From the NCBI GenBank assembly GCA_038025085.1, contig CM076147.1:31780766-31844765 (forward strand): a DNA stretch of 64,000 nt, written 5' to 3'. Numbering within the stretch: position 1 is the stretch's first letter; each line of letters opens with the position of its first letter. The notes beneath the pieces were generated by a model that saw nothing but the letters and a program-made list of their open reading frames with translations, was not told the DNA's origin and did no database searches. Position numbers and translations under genes: made by a program. Shown here in pieces: positions 1 to 12,500 of this stretch. Origin of the DNA: Tetragonia tetragonoides (taxonomy: Eukaryota > Streptophyta > Magnoliopsida > Caryophyllales > Aizoaceae).

Positions 1-116
1 AGAGAGAAGACAGAGAGAGGCGTGAAATCTGAAATGAAAAACAAATAAAACCCTAAGTCTCACTCTCTGTCTCAACTCTCACCCGTGATAATTCACAATT
101 TTTTTTTATTTATTTT

Positions 117-303
117 TTGGTAAAATTAAGATTCCGGTCTATTCCGGTTTCAACCGGAATATTCCGGTTTTTGAACCGGAAAAGACCGGAACTGAGATCG
201 TTATTTTGCGCGGCCCTGAACCTGAACCGGAATCATTCAGGTCTGGTTTTTTCGATCCGATTCGGTTTAAAATTCCGGTTCCGACCGGATAATGAACAGC
301 CCT
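117..303. repeat. CCGG-rich repeat, probable hAT-type fragment
   Basis: The stretch alternates attccggt and aaccggaa in both orientations, so it can fold on itself many times. It ends with tgaacagccctaa, which resembles the end of hAT-type plant elements. The matching left end is not visible, so it is probably truncated. It lies just upstream of the F-box pseudogene start. A related ggaattgg/ccggttcc repeat occurs at 40735-40912. Confidence 0.4.
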
Positions 304-586
304 AATAATTTCTAGCTTTGCTAGTATACCCTCATTGTCATCTCCGAAAATGGAGAAAACACATAACACCTACTATGCTCCCAAAATTCCTGACGATTTG
401 CTGTTTCACGAAGTACTAATCCGGTTACCAGTTGATTCCTTGCTTCGCTTTCAAACCGTTAGCAAGTCATGGCATTCAACTATATCCAACCCAGCGTTCA
501 TGGCTGCTCATCAACGTTATTACAGATGCTCAGTTATGCTCCTACGTCGAAATGATTACGTACGTATAGACCAGTATGATCGCAAT

Positions 587-751
587 CAGTGGCGGATGCA
601 GAAATCAAGTCAAGTGGGTTCACCCTTTTTAATACATAGGACAATTTTTAATTATTGTATTGAAAATTTTTAATTTATAAAGGATTTTTTAACAAAAAAA
701 ATTCAAGCGGGTTCGGCGGAATCCACTCGGTGAAGAGTGGATCCGCCACTG
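587..751 (+). mobile_element. 165-bp hAT-type MITE inside the F-box gene
   Basis: The ends are cagtggcggat and atccgccactg, an 11-bp terminal inverted repeat. The flanks atcgcaat (579-586) and atcgcaac (752-759) form an 8-bp target duplication with one mismatch, as expected for hAT. A second copy of identical length lies in the opposite orientation at 58857-59021. There is no coding capacity. Insertion adds 173 bp and shifts the F-box frame. Confidence 0.9.
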
Positions 752-1627
752 ATCGCAACCACGATAACAAGGTCGACACTATTTTGATCGATTTACCAGC
801 CTATGTACGAAACTATACTTTCGTAGATTATAGTAAAGGAGTTGTAGCCTTTCTAATGTCCACACCTCGTATAGAGATCGTTCTTTGGAACCCAATCCTA
901 CGTAAAACCCTAACCCTTCCTACTTCACATGATGATCAGCATTTTTCGCTCGAGAATTCTCATAAGTTGTTCTTTGGTTTAGGGTTTGATAAATCGTCGT
1001 GTGACTACAAGGTTGTTCTAGCCTCCTTGGTTCGTGGAGAGACTAGGGAGTCTACCCTTGTTCGTGCTAATGTTTACTCTCTCTCTCTTCTAACACTTGG
1101 AGATGCTTTAACGTCTCTCTCCTTTACCGTTTCACCCGTCGTAGTTTGGGTACGAAGATTGGAGGGGTACATGTGAATGTCGTGGTATATTGGGTGCATT
1201 ATTGTTTAATTGACTCGTCGTCAATCTTGGCTTTTAGGTTGACTGATGAAGCGTTTGAGAAATTCTGTGGACCGGTACAAAATAATTATGTTATACCTAG
1301 CACTGTTCAATTATTTTCTATCAAGATAGATGGTGAGCTCAAGTTAGGAGCGTGGACATCTGGACATGAATGGTTTGATCTTTGGGTGTTGATGGAGAAG
1401 GTTATTGGATCGACTAAATCGTATTATTGGATGCAATTAACTAAACTTAATGAAACTAATATACCCCAATTGTACCAATACTTGGATTATGGAATACTGG
1501 ATGGTGAAGTCACCATGGTGATATCCGATATCATCGATGGGCAATGCTGGTCTGTGATCTTTGGTGTGAGGAGGAGTTTAATGTGATTATGAAGGCTAAT
1601 AGGGACGCGGGTTATCTTCCACAACAA

Positions 1628-1918
1628 GCGTTTGTCACTCCTTTTGAAGAAAGTTTCGGTTTATTTGAACACGCGGGTGCACCTAAATCTTCTAGGTGAA
1701 GCGTTTGTCACTCCTTTTGAAGAAAGTTTCGGTTTATTTGAACACGCGGGTGCACTAAATCTTCTAGGTGAAGCGTTTGTCACTCCTTTTGAAGAAAGTT
1801 TCGGTTTATTTGAACACGCGAGTGCACCTAAATCTTCCACAACAAGTGTTTGTCACTCCTTTTGAAGAAAGTTTCGATTTATTTAAACACGCGAATGCAC
1901 CTGAAAAATTGCGCTCAT
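1628..1918 (+). repeat. 73-bp tandem repeat, four copies (F-box tail)
   Basis: Copies begin at 1628, 1701, 1773 and 1846 (spacing 73, 72, 73). Each starts near gcgtttgtcactcc and, in one frame, encodes FVTPFEESFGLFEHA. The unit is therefore the C-terminal tail of the F-box protein plus the start of its 3' flank. Copies 1 and 4 share the upstream ccacaacaag, while the inner copies share tctaggtgaa. Confidence 0.9.
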
Positions 1919-2191
1919 AATCGGAATGTTTATAATGGTTATACACATTAGGAAGGTCATCGAAAGATGCATGAATCAAGTTGTTCATCTTCTCCTATAA
2001 GATTACAGTTTACTTTCATATTTCCATTTCAGCGTAACAGTAAATTGAATCAAATCTTTTATGATATTCGTCACTATTTCATCTCTCATTCCCTAGCTAC
2101 AAGTTTAACAATACAGATCTTGCCTAACCAAAAAGATACTACAAAAGGATGTGAGTATTTCAAAAGGTTCAGCCAACTGCAGATTTTAGAA
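1919..2191. other. Intergenic, no gene seen
   Basis: AT-rich sequence between the F-box remnant and the foldback element. It ends with ttttagaa (2184-2191), the left target duplication of the next element. No coding or RNA signal is recognised. Confidence 0.6.
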
Positions 2192-2620
2192 GTGAATTGC
2201 TAAATACCGCCCCTTTTTACTAGCTACCGCCCCCCAATTTCCAATTTTACCCTCCCCCCTTTTCCTCACTCACTCTCACTCACTCTCACTCATCCTCTCT
2301 TCCTCACTCACTCTCACTCATCCTCTCTTCCTCACTCACTCTCACTCATCCTCACCACCACACCATCACACTGGCAACCACCACCACTCACGGCACAACC
2401 ACCACCGGTAAATTTTTTTTTGCGCATTTTTTTTGCACAGTCGTCTGAAATTTTCGACTCACCCTTGGGTGAGTCGGAAATTTCAGACGACTCACCCAAG
2501 GGTGAGTCGCCTCTAGCAGACGACTCACCCAAGGGTGAGTCGAAAATTTCAGACGACTGTGCAAAAAAAAAATTATTATTATTATTTATTATTATTTATT
2601 GTTATTATTATTAATATTAA

Positions 2621-2657
<37 letters not shown>

Positions 2658-3154
2658 GTTTAATTAATTAAAAATGTGAACTAGCTCGGCACCGATTTAC
2701 CGGCTCCTCCCCTCTACCATTTCACATTTTTAATTAATTAAACAATAATCAGTAATAATAATAATAATAATAATAATAATATTAATAATAATAACAATAA
2801 ATAATAATAATAATAACAATAAATAATAATAAATAATAATAATAATTTTTTTTTTGCACAGTCGTCTGAAATTTTCGACTCACCCTTGGGTGAGTCGGAA
2901 ATTTCAGACGACTGTGCAAAAAAAATGCGCAAAAAAAAATTTACCGGTGGTGGTTGTGCCGTGAGTGGTGGTGGTTGCCGGTGTGGTGGTGAGGATGAGT
3001 GAGAGTGAGTGAGGAAGAGAGGATGAGTGAGAGTGAGTGAGGAAGAGAGGATGAGTGAGAGTGAGTGAGAGTGAGTGAGGAAAAGGGGTGAGGGTAAAAT
3101 TGGAAATTGGGGGGGCGGTAGCTAGTAAAAAGGGGACGGTATTTAGTAACACCC
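2192..3154. mobile_element. 963-bp foldback (MULE-like) element
   Basis: The two halves are near-perfect inverted copies. Left arm: ctaaataccgcccc, TCACTC repeats, a gtcgtctgaaatttt / cacccttgggtgag block, (ATT)n. The right arm reads the same in reverse. The non-paired centre is only about 60 bp near 2673-2730. Flanks ttttagaa at 2184-2191 and 3155-3162 form an 8-bp target duplication (9 bp with one mismatch), which fits Mutator-like elements. There is no transposase, so mobilisation would need an autonomous partner. Confidence 0.88.
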
Positions 3155-3574
3155 TTTTAGAATGAGCACAAATGTGGAGTGTGGTACAACACCAGTACTG
3201 ACACCGACACCTCATACAATACAGAGCACAACTTTACAATAGCAAACCGTTTATTTCTTTCTCGCTACTTCTCCTCGTACATTACACTACTTACAAGAGG
3301 TTTCTATAGCTGTCACATCATGGAAGTACAACAAACAGACCACTATTCTATATTCACATCATGGAAGGACAATGATACATGTCACAACTTTTGAGCTAAC
3401 AGAACTTTCCGTATTGTACAACATAAGCCGCACTGCACGCAAAAGTAAAGTATATGTGATCGAGATAGAACTCATTCGCTTCATGGACAACTTGTTTATA
3501 CAGAGACAATGGATACCTAAACCCATGGCTTGGATCAGTGATGATATTCTTGCCTTTTACAGAGCATTGCATTG

Positions 3575-6500
3575 TTAACTTTCAGTTGCTGCAGTTTCCT
3601 CTTGGCCCCTCATATCTATCAACTGTTTATTTGATAGATTGATAATTGAATCCGCAATCACTCTAGCGCTCGACTTCAGATAGCCACCTGAAACAAATAA
3701 TTATACCATCAAACTCGAAGCATGAGTCATCATGACCTACAGGCAAAAATGAGTTATACTGAAATGGTGACGGGGTAAGCCTGGAAGAAGCTCTCTCCAG
3801 CACTCAATCCTGATCCTCATCTTATGAGAAGGAACCAAGTGTTCATGATCGTCGTCCCAATGAATTGAGTTGATGTGAGCAGGGAAAAGAAGCACTTTCT
3901 GACATTAGGTCAAATTAACACCCTACACAATCTATACATTGATGTGGATTCTGGAGGGTTTTGCAGTACATGCAAGTACAACGTATTTATCTCATTTTCG
4001 GTTCACAACATTTGAACTTTTCTCTGGTGTACAGTTGTATACAGCCAGCAAACTAGAAATAACAATGGCATTGGCAGTACATTGCCAAGCAATAAGAAAC
4101 AGAAATAGAAGACCAAAAAGAAAACTTTTAGCACTGAACAGAACCTGATGTAAGCATTAGAAGGGGAGTGTTCTTCTCACGGGCAAATGTAAAAACCTTC
4201 TCATCTCTTTTGATTATACCATCAGGGCTAATCTGGAGGCAGAGATAACACTCCGTCAGTAATCATTGATCGTAATCAATTTCAAACAAATTCAAAGTAA
4301 ACTATCACAAGGGACCTTGCAACTAGCGGCTTATTCACCACAAGTGTTACATAGAATCATATATAATGAATTAGCAAGTCACACTCACTCGTCCATCTTC
4401 TAGTGATGTGCACACTAGCCCTGTTGACAAGAGAGTGTTTTGAAGACACCAGTGAACTTTCAACCATAGACCTACGGATTTTAAAATAAAATTTATATCT
4501 GTTTTTCTATTTGGGGAGGAGATGACAAGTGATAAGTCACTGCACAAAAACATCAGTCTGCAACCCTGCTACTATCAGTTCCAAATTTATTTCTCACAAG
4601 GAGACTATTCCTAAGGAGATAACAGAAAATTGATTCATCTGGTGAATTTCTAGGAGACCATCTGATAGTTCTTCTTCCCATTAGCTTCCAATGAACCATA
4701 TCAAACAGTTGCTGTCCACGAACCTTCTCCTACCATCTCTCTTTGTCATTACCATCTCATACCAACTGACTAGCAGTGAGCAACTCTCTTGACTATCAGA
4801 ATCTTAATAGACAAGTTCTAGCATCTCTCTCCAGGTACCAACTTTAGAAAGACCAAAAGAAACCTACATACACCTAACACCTGCTGACCTATTTATTTCC
4901 ATGGAACCCCATCCTTCTCATCCCCCCAGTCTCCTGTAAAATAACATTCCTCTAGACAAATTTCTGCAAAGAAGCTGTTGGTGCTACTCAATCTCATTCT
5001 TAACATGGTTAGAGCATCAAATGTAGGTAACTTATTTTCTTAACAAGGTTAAAGGAGTGCTAGATCGAGTATAGGAATGCGAGAAGTGCATCAAGTCATG
5101 TCGCACCAGAAGTAATGTACGTCTAAGCATCTAATTTGTGCAGATTGTATCCTTATTAGAAATGCTGTAATCTTCAATATGAGATACGAAAGCATAATGT
5201 TAGTCAAGATAAACCAGATATACAATATGAGATGTTGAAAATGCAGTTAATGTGACCATGCCACAGTCAGATATGGCTAAGCACAAGTGCCACCTTGTAC
5301 TAAATATAATAAGCTTAAGTCAAAAGTATAGGATATATCCACCTTTAAAGAGACAAAACGAGATCTTACCTTCAGCCTGCCCAATGGATCTCCATCTAGG
5401 ATGTCCGTTCCAGCATTGTACACCACTAACTCAGGATGGAACATACGACCTGCCACCTGCCAGTTATGTAAAAAGGCATCAGGATTGTAGTTTGCACAGT
5501 GCTTGTACGAGGCAGCACTTATAATGATCACAAACCCAGCAGAAGAAGAAAACTACCCCAGAAAATCTTAAATGAGCAGCTAAATCATTCATTGGGTAAC
5601 AAAATGACAGACTGAAAATTAACACCAATGACAGACTGGAGATGTGCCAACGGCCAACCCTACCTGCATATGAGAAGATATAACTCACTTTATGTACAGG
5701 TTCACCTGACAACTTTATATACATATCATGCATAATTCTAGAATAGGGCACTGAGATGTTCAAACAGCAATATCCCTTCCAAAAATGCGTGGACGACTGA
5801 CGGCAAAAAAAAAACCAACAGCATTTCTCTTACGAGGCGGCCTCATACATGAGGCGACCAAACATATCACTTAAGCTATTCACTTCGTTGTCTAGAGGCA
5901 TCACTATTTTGCTCAAGGTATTACTTCTTCTGTTTCCTTATTTTCCGCCATAATTTAAACCAAAAAAATGACTTGACACTAGTTAACATAAGTTTCGACT
6001 GACGTAAGTTGTTACAAGTAATAACCCCTTGCTTATAGTTACATCTTATGACCCAGATATTTTGCAATTCTTGCACTTAAACTTGACACCGGTCAATTTC
6101 CACCGACATAAATTGTTTTTTTTTTGCTCATCCACCGACATAAATTGTTACAAGTTAAAACCCGTTACTCATTTTTACGTCCAATTAATGACACAGATAT
6201 TTGCAATTCATGCAGTTGATCAAATTACGAAAGAGACAGGAAGAAAAAGTAGCTCCTATAATATATATTGGCATGAGCCACAATTATGTACCTCAAGTGC
6301 ATCATCTAACTTCTTCAAGTACTCATCCGTTGAGGTCCCACTCTGTAGACGCAGATGAGATGTTTATTCCATAACAACATAGAGTCATAGACAACACATA
6401 AGATACAAATTTTTGCTCCTTAATAATGGCTTACCGCAACTTCAACCTTTTGATCAATGTACCTCCTGGCTGTATAATCCTAGAGCAGCAACATGGCAAA

Positions 6501-9500
6501 AACAACTTTTAGAAATTTTAAGGAGTGTCAACTGTCAAGTATTACAATGGTAACAGGATTTTGTTGAAAAGGCACAAATTAACTGGGAAGATAAGTGGAG
6601 CGACAAATTAGGATAAATGAGAGACACTGATCAACTGATTTCTGCACTGAAAAAAAAAGATAAAACGGGAGCTATGAGAAGCTATCTATGAGTATACAGG
6701 CTACAGCAACATTCATCTGTGAACCAAGGCCAATGGCTACTTTGAAGACACAGGACCCTTAGAAGCCCAGTATCATATTTGTATTGTGACAGAAAGTCTA
6801 CAATTACTACAGCCATGAAAAAGAGAAAAAGGTGACTTCACAGAAAAAAGCTAGCTTTCAGAGTGAAATTCCACCTGGTGAGGAAGATGAAAATTCACGC
6901 TAAATCACTATCATGCCGTGGAATGAAACAGAAACTTGCAAATAGCTTGACCAGGGCTTTTCCAAAACAAATACTCCGTCAATTTTTACAACAAACACAA
7001 AGGAAGTAGTTGTTTTGAAGAATGCCACATCATTGGTTAAGAGCTGCACATGTGTTACATGCCAACTCAATGAAGTGATGATCATGATAAAGGTGCAGCT
7101 TGGAATATAACAAAATTTCATTTTAAACACCCTTGAACCTTTCTTTTCAACTCCCAGGTTATCCACAAATAGTTCAATGAACAAGTCGATTTGGCTAGAA
7201 CTTGAAGCTTCCTGAAAACAAGAATTCCGCTTTGACGTGGATGGGATTCCTGTGGTTCAATTGAACTCTCTAGTAATCTCACCTGAAGATTCTAAACCCT
7301 TGCACAAGTTTTGATAACACATAGGATACTCCTCAAAAAATGGTCATCTACAATTACAGCATCAAGCTGCTGATGCATAAATAATCGAGTCAAACAATTC
7401 AATCAGTAAAATGGGTCATCTAATATGATACTTGCAATCCACCAATCTACAAAGAGATGATAATTGCCACCCTCATGTGCAGACTTGACTTGTGGAAGGA
7501 TCTTCCGCACAAAACCCATGACCATTACTTCTTTTCTTTTTTAAATATTGTTGGTATCATTTCAACCTTCTTGTGCTTCTGTAGCCTTCCCTCAACAACA
7601 AAACTAGTAAATTGAGTTGGCAAGTCCAAAACAGCAAACAAGGTCGGAATGAACACAAAAAAAGACAATAATGGAAGTAGTGGTGACAGTATGTCAACTT
7701 ACAAATGGATATGTTTCTGGATTGTACATATCAAGAATATATACTCTTCCTGCGGATAAAGAGAGTATAAGGAACTTGTTTAATGGTCAAAGGTTTAAAT
7801 ACAATCAGGGCAGACAAGGAGAGAAAATATACTGTCGCCAGAAAAATCTGTTTCATGACCATTTCCTTGATGCGCATCAAGATCAATAATCATGACCCTG
7901 TCAATTTGAAAAACGAGATATTAACCATGGTTCCAAATCGCGGAAACGGTCACGACATTGCGGAAGAGGACTGATAGCGGCGATGCGTATCAAGTCGTGC
8001 TTGTCGCGGCATAAATTTTGTATCAACTATATCTCCTGTATCGGCCATTTATCGGCCGTATCGGCCATATATCGGCCCTGTATCGGCCGTATCGGTCATA
8101 TAGCGGCCGTGTATCGGCCATATTGGTCAAGTATCGGCCAAATAATAAACAACGTTACGTAGCGGGATATCGCGTATCGGCGACCTAAAAAACCGATACG
8201 ATACGGCCGATACGATACGTCGCGGCCGATATTTAATACCATGATATTAACTCATAATAAAGGTGTAAGCTAAACAACAATTTCAAGAAAATATGAAAAG
8301 CTCAGTCCCCTTGGCTTTGGATTAGCAGTTGATACCTAGAAATATTCAACTTGACAAAGGCGAAGTGAATACACAGAGAGATATCGGCATAAGCACAAAA
8401 TCCACCTCCCTTATTAGCAGAACAGTGATGAAAACCTCCACCAACATTGATGGCCCACCCTCGCTCTTTTGCAAGCTTTGCAGCTAGAACAGATCCCCCC
8501 ACCTAGATCAGCATGTAATTAGCACATTAGATGATCGGCTAAGACTTGCAAATGAAGTAGAATTCAAAACCTAAATGCAACTTACAATAAAGTTTCAATA
8601 ATTAAGATAATTGTATACTACCTGCTTTCTGAAAGGGTGAAGAACTTTCCACTGCACGACGAAATTGGGCAACATTGCAACTGGTGGCACCTGTGCGTAA
8701 AATTATTGGAGACAAGAGATTTAGAACCATACAGACACCCTGCCAAGACAGGATAGGAAACCCATTTAGCAACCCTAAAATGGTCAATCTTACATAGCTA
8801 TGAATGAGTTACCTTGAGAAATTAGATACTTAAAAGCCACCATACCCTTAACTGATATTTGTCTGATCAAATCGGTTGTAACAATTTCTTCTTAGACAAT
8901 CAGCAGTTAATGTTCAAAGAAGGGCTTGTCTAAGCACTCTTGAAAGATCATCAAGATTGGGGAAGTCAACAAGTGCAAATAGACAAAAGGATAACTTATG
9001 CAAAACGAATATACAAGCAGTATTGTAACAACCAAAACGCGCCTGTTTAGTCACGGAAAATCAAAATAGTTTTCCATCTGTAAATTTTCCTAGAAAATGA
9101 AAAAAACAGAAAACATTTTCTAGAGATAGAACACATGCTAGAATGTCTAGTTGTCTAAAAAACACCATGTTTTTCTCGTTCAACTATCTCCCTTGCTTAC
9201 CCACCAAAACTCTTATCACCGACAATTGACAAGGTTGGCAGTGGATATATTACCCATCACAACCATCAAGCGGGCATGGCTAACCACCAACCATCCCACT
9301 ACCTTCAAGTGATGACTTCCGGCTACCGTTGGCCAAGTTCTCACAGCAGGTGATTGGTGCAGGAGAAGGGAGTGAAGGCCTAGTGATGGGAATGAGTTGA
9401 AAGCAATAGAAAAATGTATCTTCCTGTTTGTGAAGGATATTTGGAAAACAATAAAGTACTTTGTGAATATAGAATATTTGTAAGTTGGTTTTCATTCAAC

Positions 9501-12500
9501 TTTTTCTGGAAAATTATGCTTTTTGAACCCGTTTCTTGGAAAACTGCCCCGAAATCCCATAACTGCACATGCTCAAATCTAGTTTTCTCTTTGTATCTCC
9601 TACCTTTTCTTCTCGTCTCTATTCTTTATCTTCTTTTGGTTTGTGGGGAGGGCACGTATCAACTACTAGACCATCAAATTTGAAGTTCCAAATTATTTGC
9701 TAAAAGAATCAAAATTGTAACCTTCATCAGATGAGCCAAGAGTTTTAGTAAATTAGTAAGTAGAACAGCAGAATGCTACCCCTTAACCTCCATAATAAGG
9801 GTTATCACATAATGCCAAGTAAACAAGCTTTCCTATCTTTACAAAGACTGTTGGAGCGGGAACGGGGAGCGGTAGACTTTAAGAATGTAAAATGAAAGGA
9901 CCTTGTCAGTATGACTCTTGCACAAGCACAACTATGCTCTTGCTCTAGGACGGTTTGTGCTAAATACTCAATAATTCGACTCACGAAGGAGAATCCATAC
10001 CTCCATAACAGTAGCAACAGTCGAGCTGCTTTTCAGACTTTCCAGGTATTTCTCTGAATGTACCTGGAATTGTAAACACATGAAGTTCCCAGGCAAACTA
10101 AAGATTATAAAAGAATTGCTGGATCTGGACAGGAAATATACAATTTGACCCGACAAAGTTGACTAGTGTGATGGGAGAATTGAGAAACATTAACTTGCAG
10201 AAGGAAAGGGGGAAAATGTGTGAAAGATGCCAACCTACCACTAAAAGATCATCTTCTGAAGCTTCTTGAGGCTCAACAATACGTTTCTTGTCCAGCACAT
10301 CCGCCGAGCCAAGGAACAGGCATATGCGACCCCATTTTGAAGAATCAAACGGATGCCTATAGTGCTTATTTATGAGACGCATTTATAGACAAACATATCT
10401 AACATACAGGGAAAGCAAAAGTTCATGAACACAGAAAAGCACATATAAGTAGTTAGTAGCAAATAGCGGTGCGGTCGAGATAGCAAACTGTTGCACTATA
10501 ACAAAAGCATACTTTTGCGGGGAATGTAGAAGGTACGGCACTGCGGCTACCCCAATGCTATGACGTGGATAAGGTGATTTTAAAAACAGCTAGAACGCAG
10601 CCACTGCATAGGCGTAAAGAGAGGAGGAAAAGACGAGCCATTCCTTTCTTTGCTGAGAGTTCTTCTTCAAACCCCAATCCACTCTCACTCGCCACGCAAT
10701 TCCGGGGGGAGTCATAGTTGGGCATTGGGTCCTTTTGGAGCTGGAGAACATGTGACGTCGGATCGGAGTTTAGTGAACCAACTCGCTGCTCGGCTGTCAA
10801 TCCCGTATTCCCTGGAGTCCAGAAATTTTCATATTTCCCAAAACGGCTCCGAAACAAACAAAGAGGTGTGTGCTGCCTCGTCTCACCCTCCGAAGCATAT
10901 AATATAGATCTACCCACAAAACTCGGACTCAAAAGAGAAGTTTCATTCTTACCATAGTTCATAAAGCAGGTGGGATTCTGTTTTTGTGTTCCCACTTATT
11001 GTTTCATGGTTATAACCTTTTCGGCCGAATCTGGCACTTAACTAGTTTCTGGAACTCTGATAGCACTATCCTTCACCACTCAGCTGCGGGGGATATAGCT
11101 CACTTGGTAGAGCTCCGGTTTTGCAATTGGGACGTTGCCATTACGGGTTGGATATCTAATTGTCCAGGCCAGATGATATGAGCTCTTTATGAAAGAGCTC
11201 ACTTTGGGGTGATTCAGGCTCCTTTTGCTCCCAACATAGATTCAAACCTTTCTACTAGCAGAATTTGTTCAACATAGAGTAAAGGTAAATTGCCACAAAC
11301 TAACATTAAAAATATAATTAAGGTTGACAACTAAAAAGAGCCAACAGCTTGCAAAGCAAGGGAAAGAAATCATGTCAAAAATTAATAACAGAACAAGCTC
11401 CACTAAGTTTCTCAGTTTGTAACAAAGCTTTCTGATGCTAAGAACTTGAAAAGAGCATATCCAAGGTTTGGAACACAAGACTCCAATGCCCCAAGCTCAG
11501 AAGAGGTAAACAGGGAAAATCCTCCAATATGCCTGATCTTTACACTCCCGAAGGGAAGAACATAAAGAACTTGCGGTCTCAAAAGTCAAGAGCAATTTCC
11601 ATGACCATAGTGGACTCAATCAGTCAATTATGTACAATCCTGTATTATATGGTGGATATTTTAACCATCTCTTATATTTATTCCCTTATGTGCATCCCTG
11701 AAATCAAGAGTTGCTCATCTTTGAAAGCTAAGTTCCTGGGGACTGCAAACAATAATCACAAAATTGTGATGTCCCCACTGATTTACATCTCAAATAGCTG
11801 AGCCACACGCCCACACTACATAGCACAGAATGTAGATGGTATACTTAGAAAGCGAGAATCCTCCAATTGGATTGTATTAATCCTTGTCTCCTAGGTGGTG
11901 TTTACTTGCTAATAACACAATACAATCATTTTATAGGGTAAATGTGAGGTGGAAAAGGAATAAGGGGGAGGAAGGAGATGGGAAAAGTAAGATTGTATAC
12001 ACCATCCAAAGTAATCATCATTACATGGTTAAAGTTGAGCAGTTGTGATTACATTGGATAATGCAATCAACCTCACTTTTCTCATCCCTCTCCTCGCAAT
12101 CCTCCACTTTTCACCTCATATCTACTCTATAAAATGATTGCATTGCATTGCATTGCATTGCATTACTAGTAAATAAACGAGCCCCTAGTGTTTGCATTAC
12201 ATATTCACTTAAAGATGCTCCTTCCTCCCAACTTAAAAGTTTCTTCCCTAAATAAGTGAATTTTAAGAGGTAGCCTTGGCCCTCGATTGAATCAAAGCAT
12301 AGAAAGATGTTCAAGAAAAAATTGTACGGTGAAAAAAGTAAGTCCCACAGCCACAATCATTCAGGAAATCCTAAAGAGTAAGCTAGACATTTAAAAGGGC
12401 TTGGACTTTGGAGGAAGTAAAATCTTTGCATTTCATCCAATAGACCAGATAACAACACCCCAAGTGTATGGGTGTAGTTTTGATACAACACAACCTATAG

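Larger units (their letters stand above)
350..1918 (+). pseudogene. F-box / F-box-associated domain protein, disrupted
   Basis: The ATG at 350 opens a frame whose residues 12-45 form an F-box (IPDDLLFHEVLIRLPV, followed by a VSKSWH motif). F-box proteins of this type are substrate receptors of SCF ubiquitin ligases and bind SKP1 through this domain. Downstream segments (760-1176 and 1146-1586) carry the F-box-associated interaction region, including VLWNP and LGFDKSSCDYKVV. The frame is broken by a 165-bp MITE at 587-751, shifts again near 1150, and shifts once more near 1585 before the tail VTPFEESFGLFEHAG. That tail lies in a four-copy 73-bp tandem repeat. Allowing for the element and one target copy (173 bp), the two sides share a reading frame, so the MITE caused the first break. 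The two later shifts show the locus has decayed further. Pseudogene status is well supported; the substrate is unknown. Confidence 0.85.

Noticed and set aside
2738..2932. Small protein in the foldback element
   Set aside because: The open frame is (ATT)n and palindrome-derived and is mirrored on the other arm.
11089..11171. A working nuclear tRNA-Ala gene
   Set aside because: The sequence has plastid intron after the 5' exon, several substitutions and no 3' exon.
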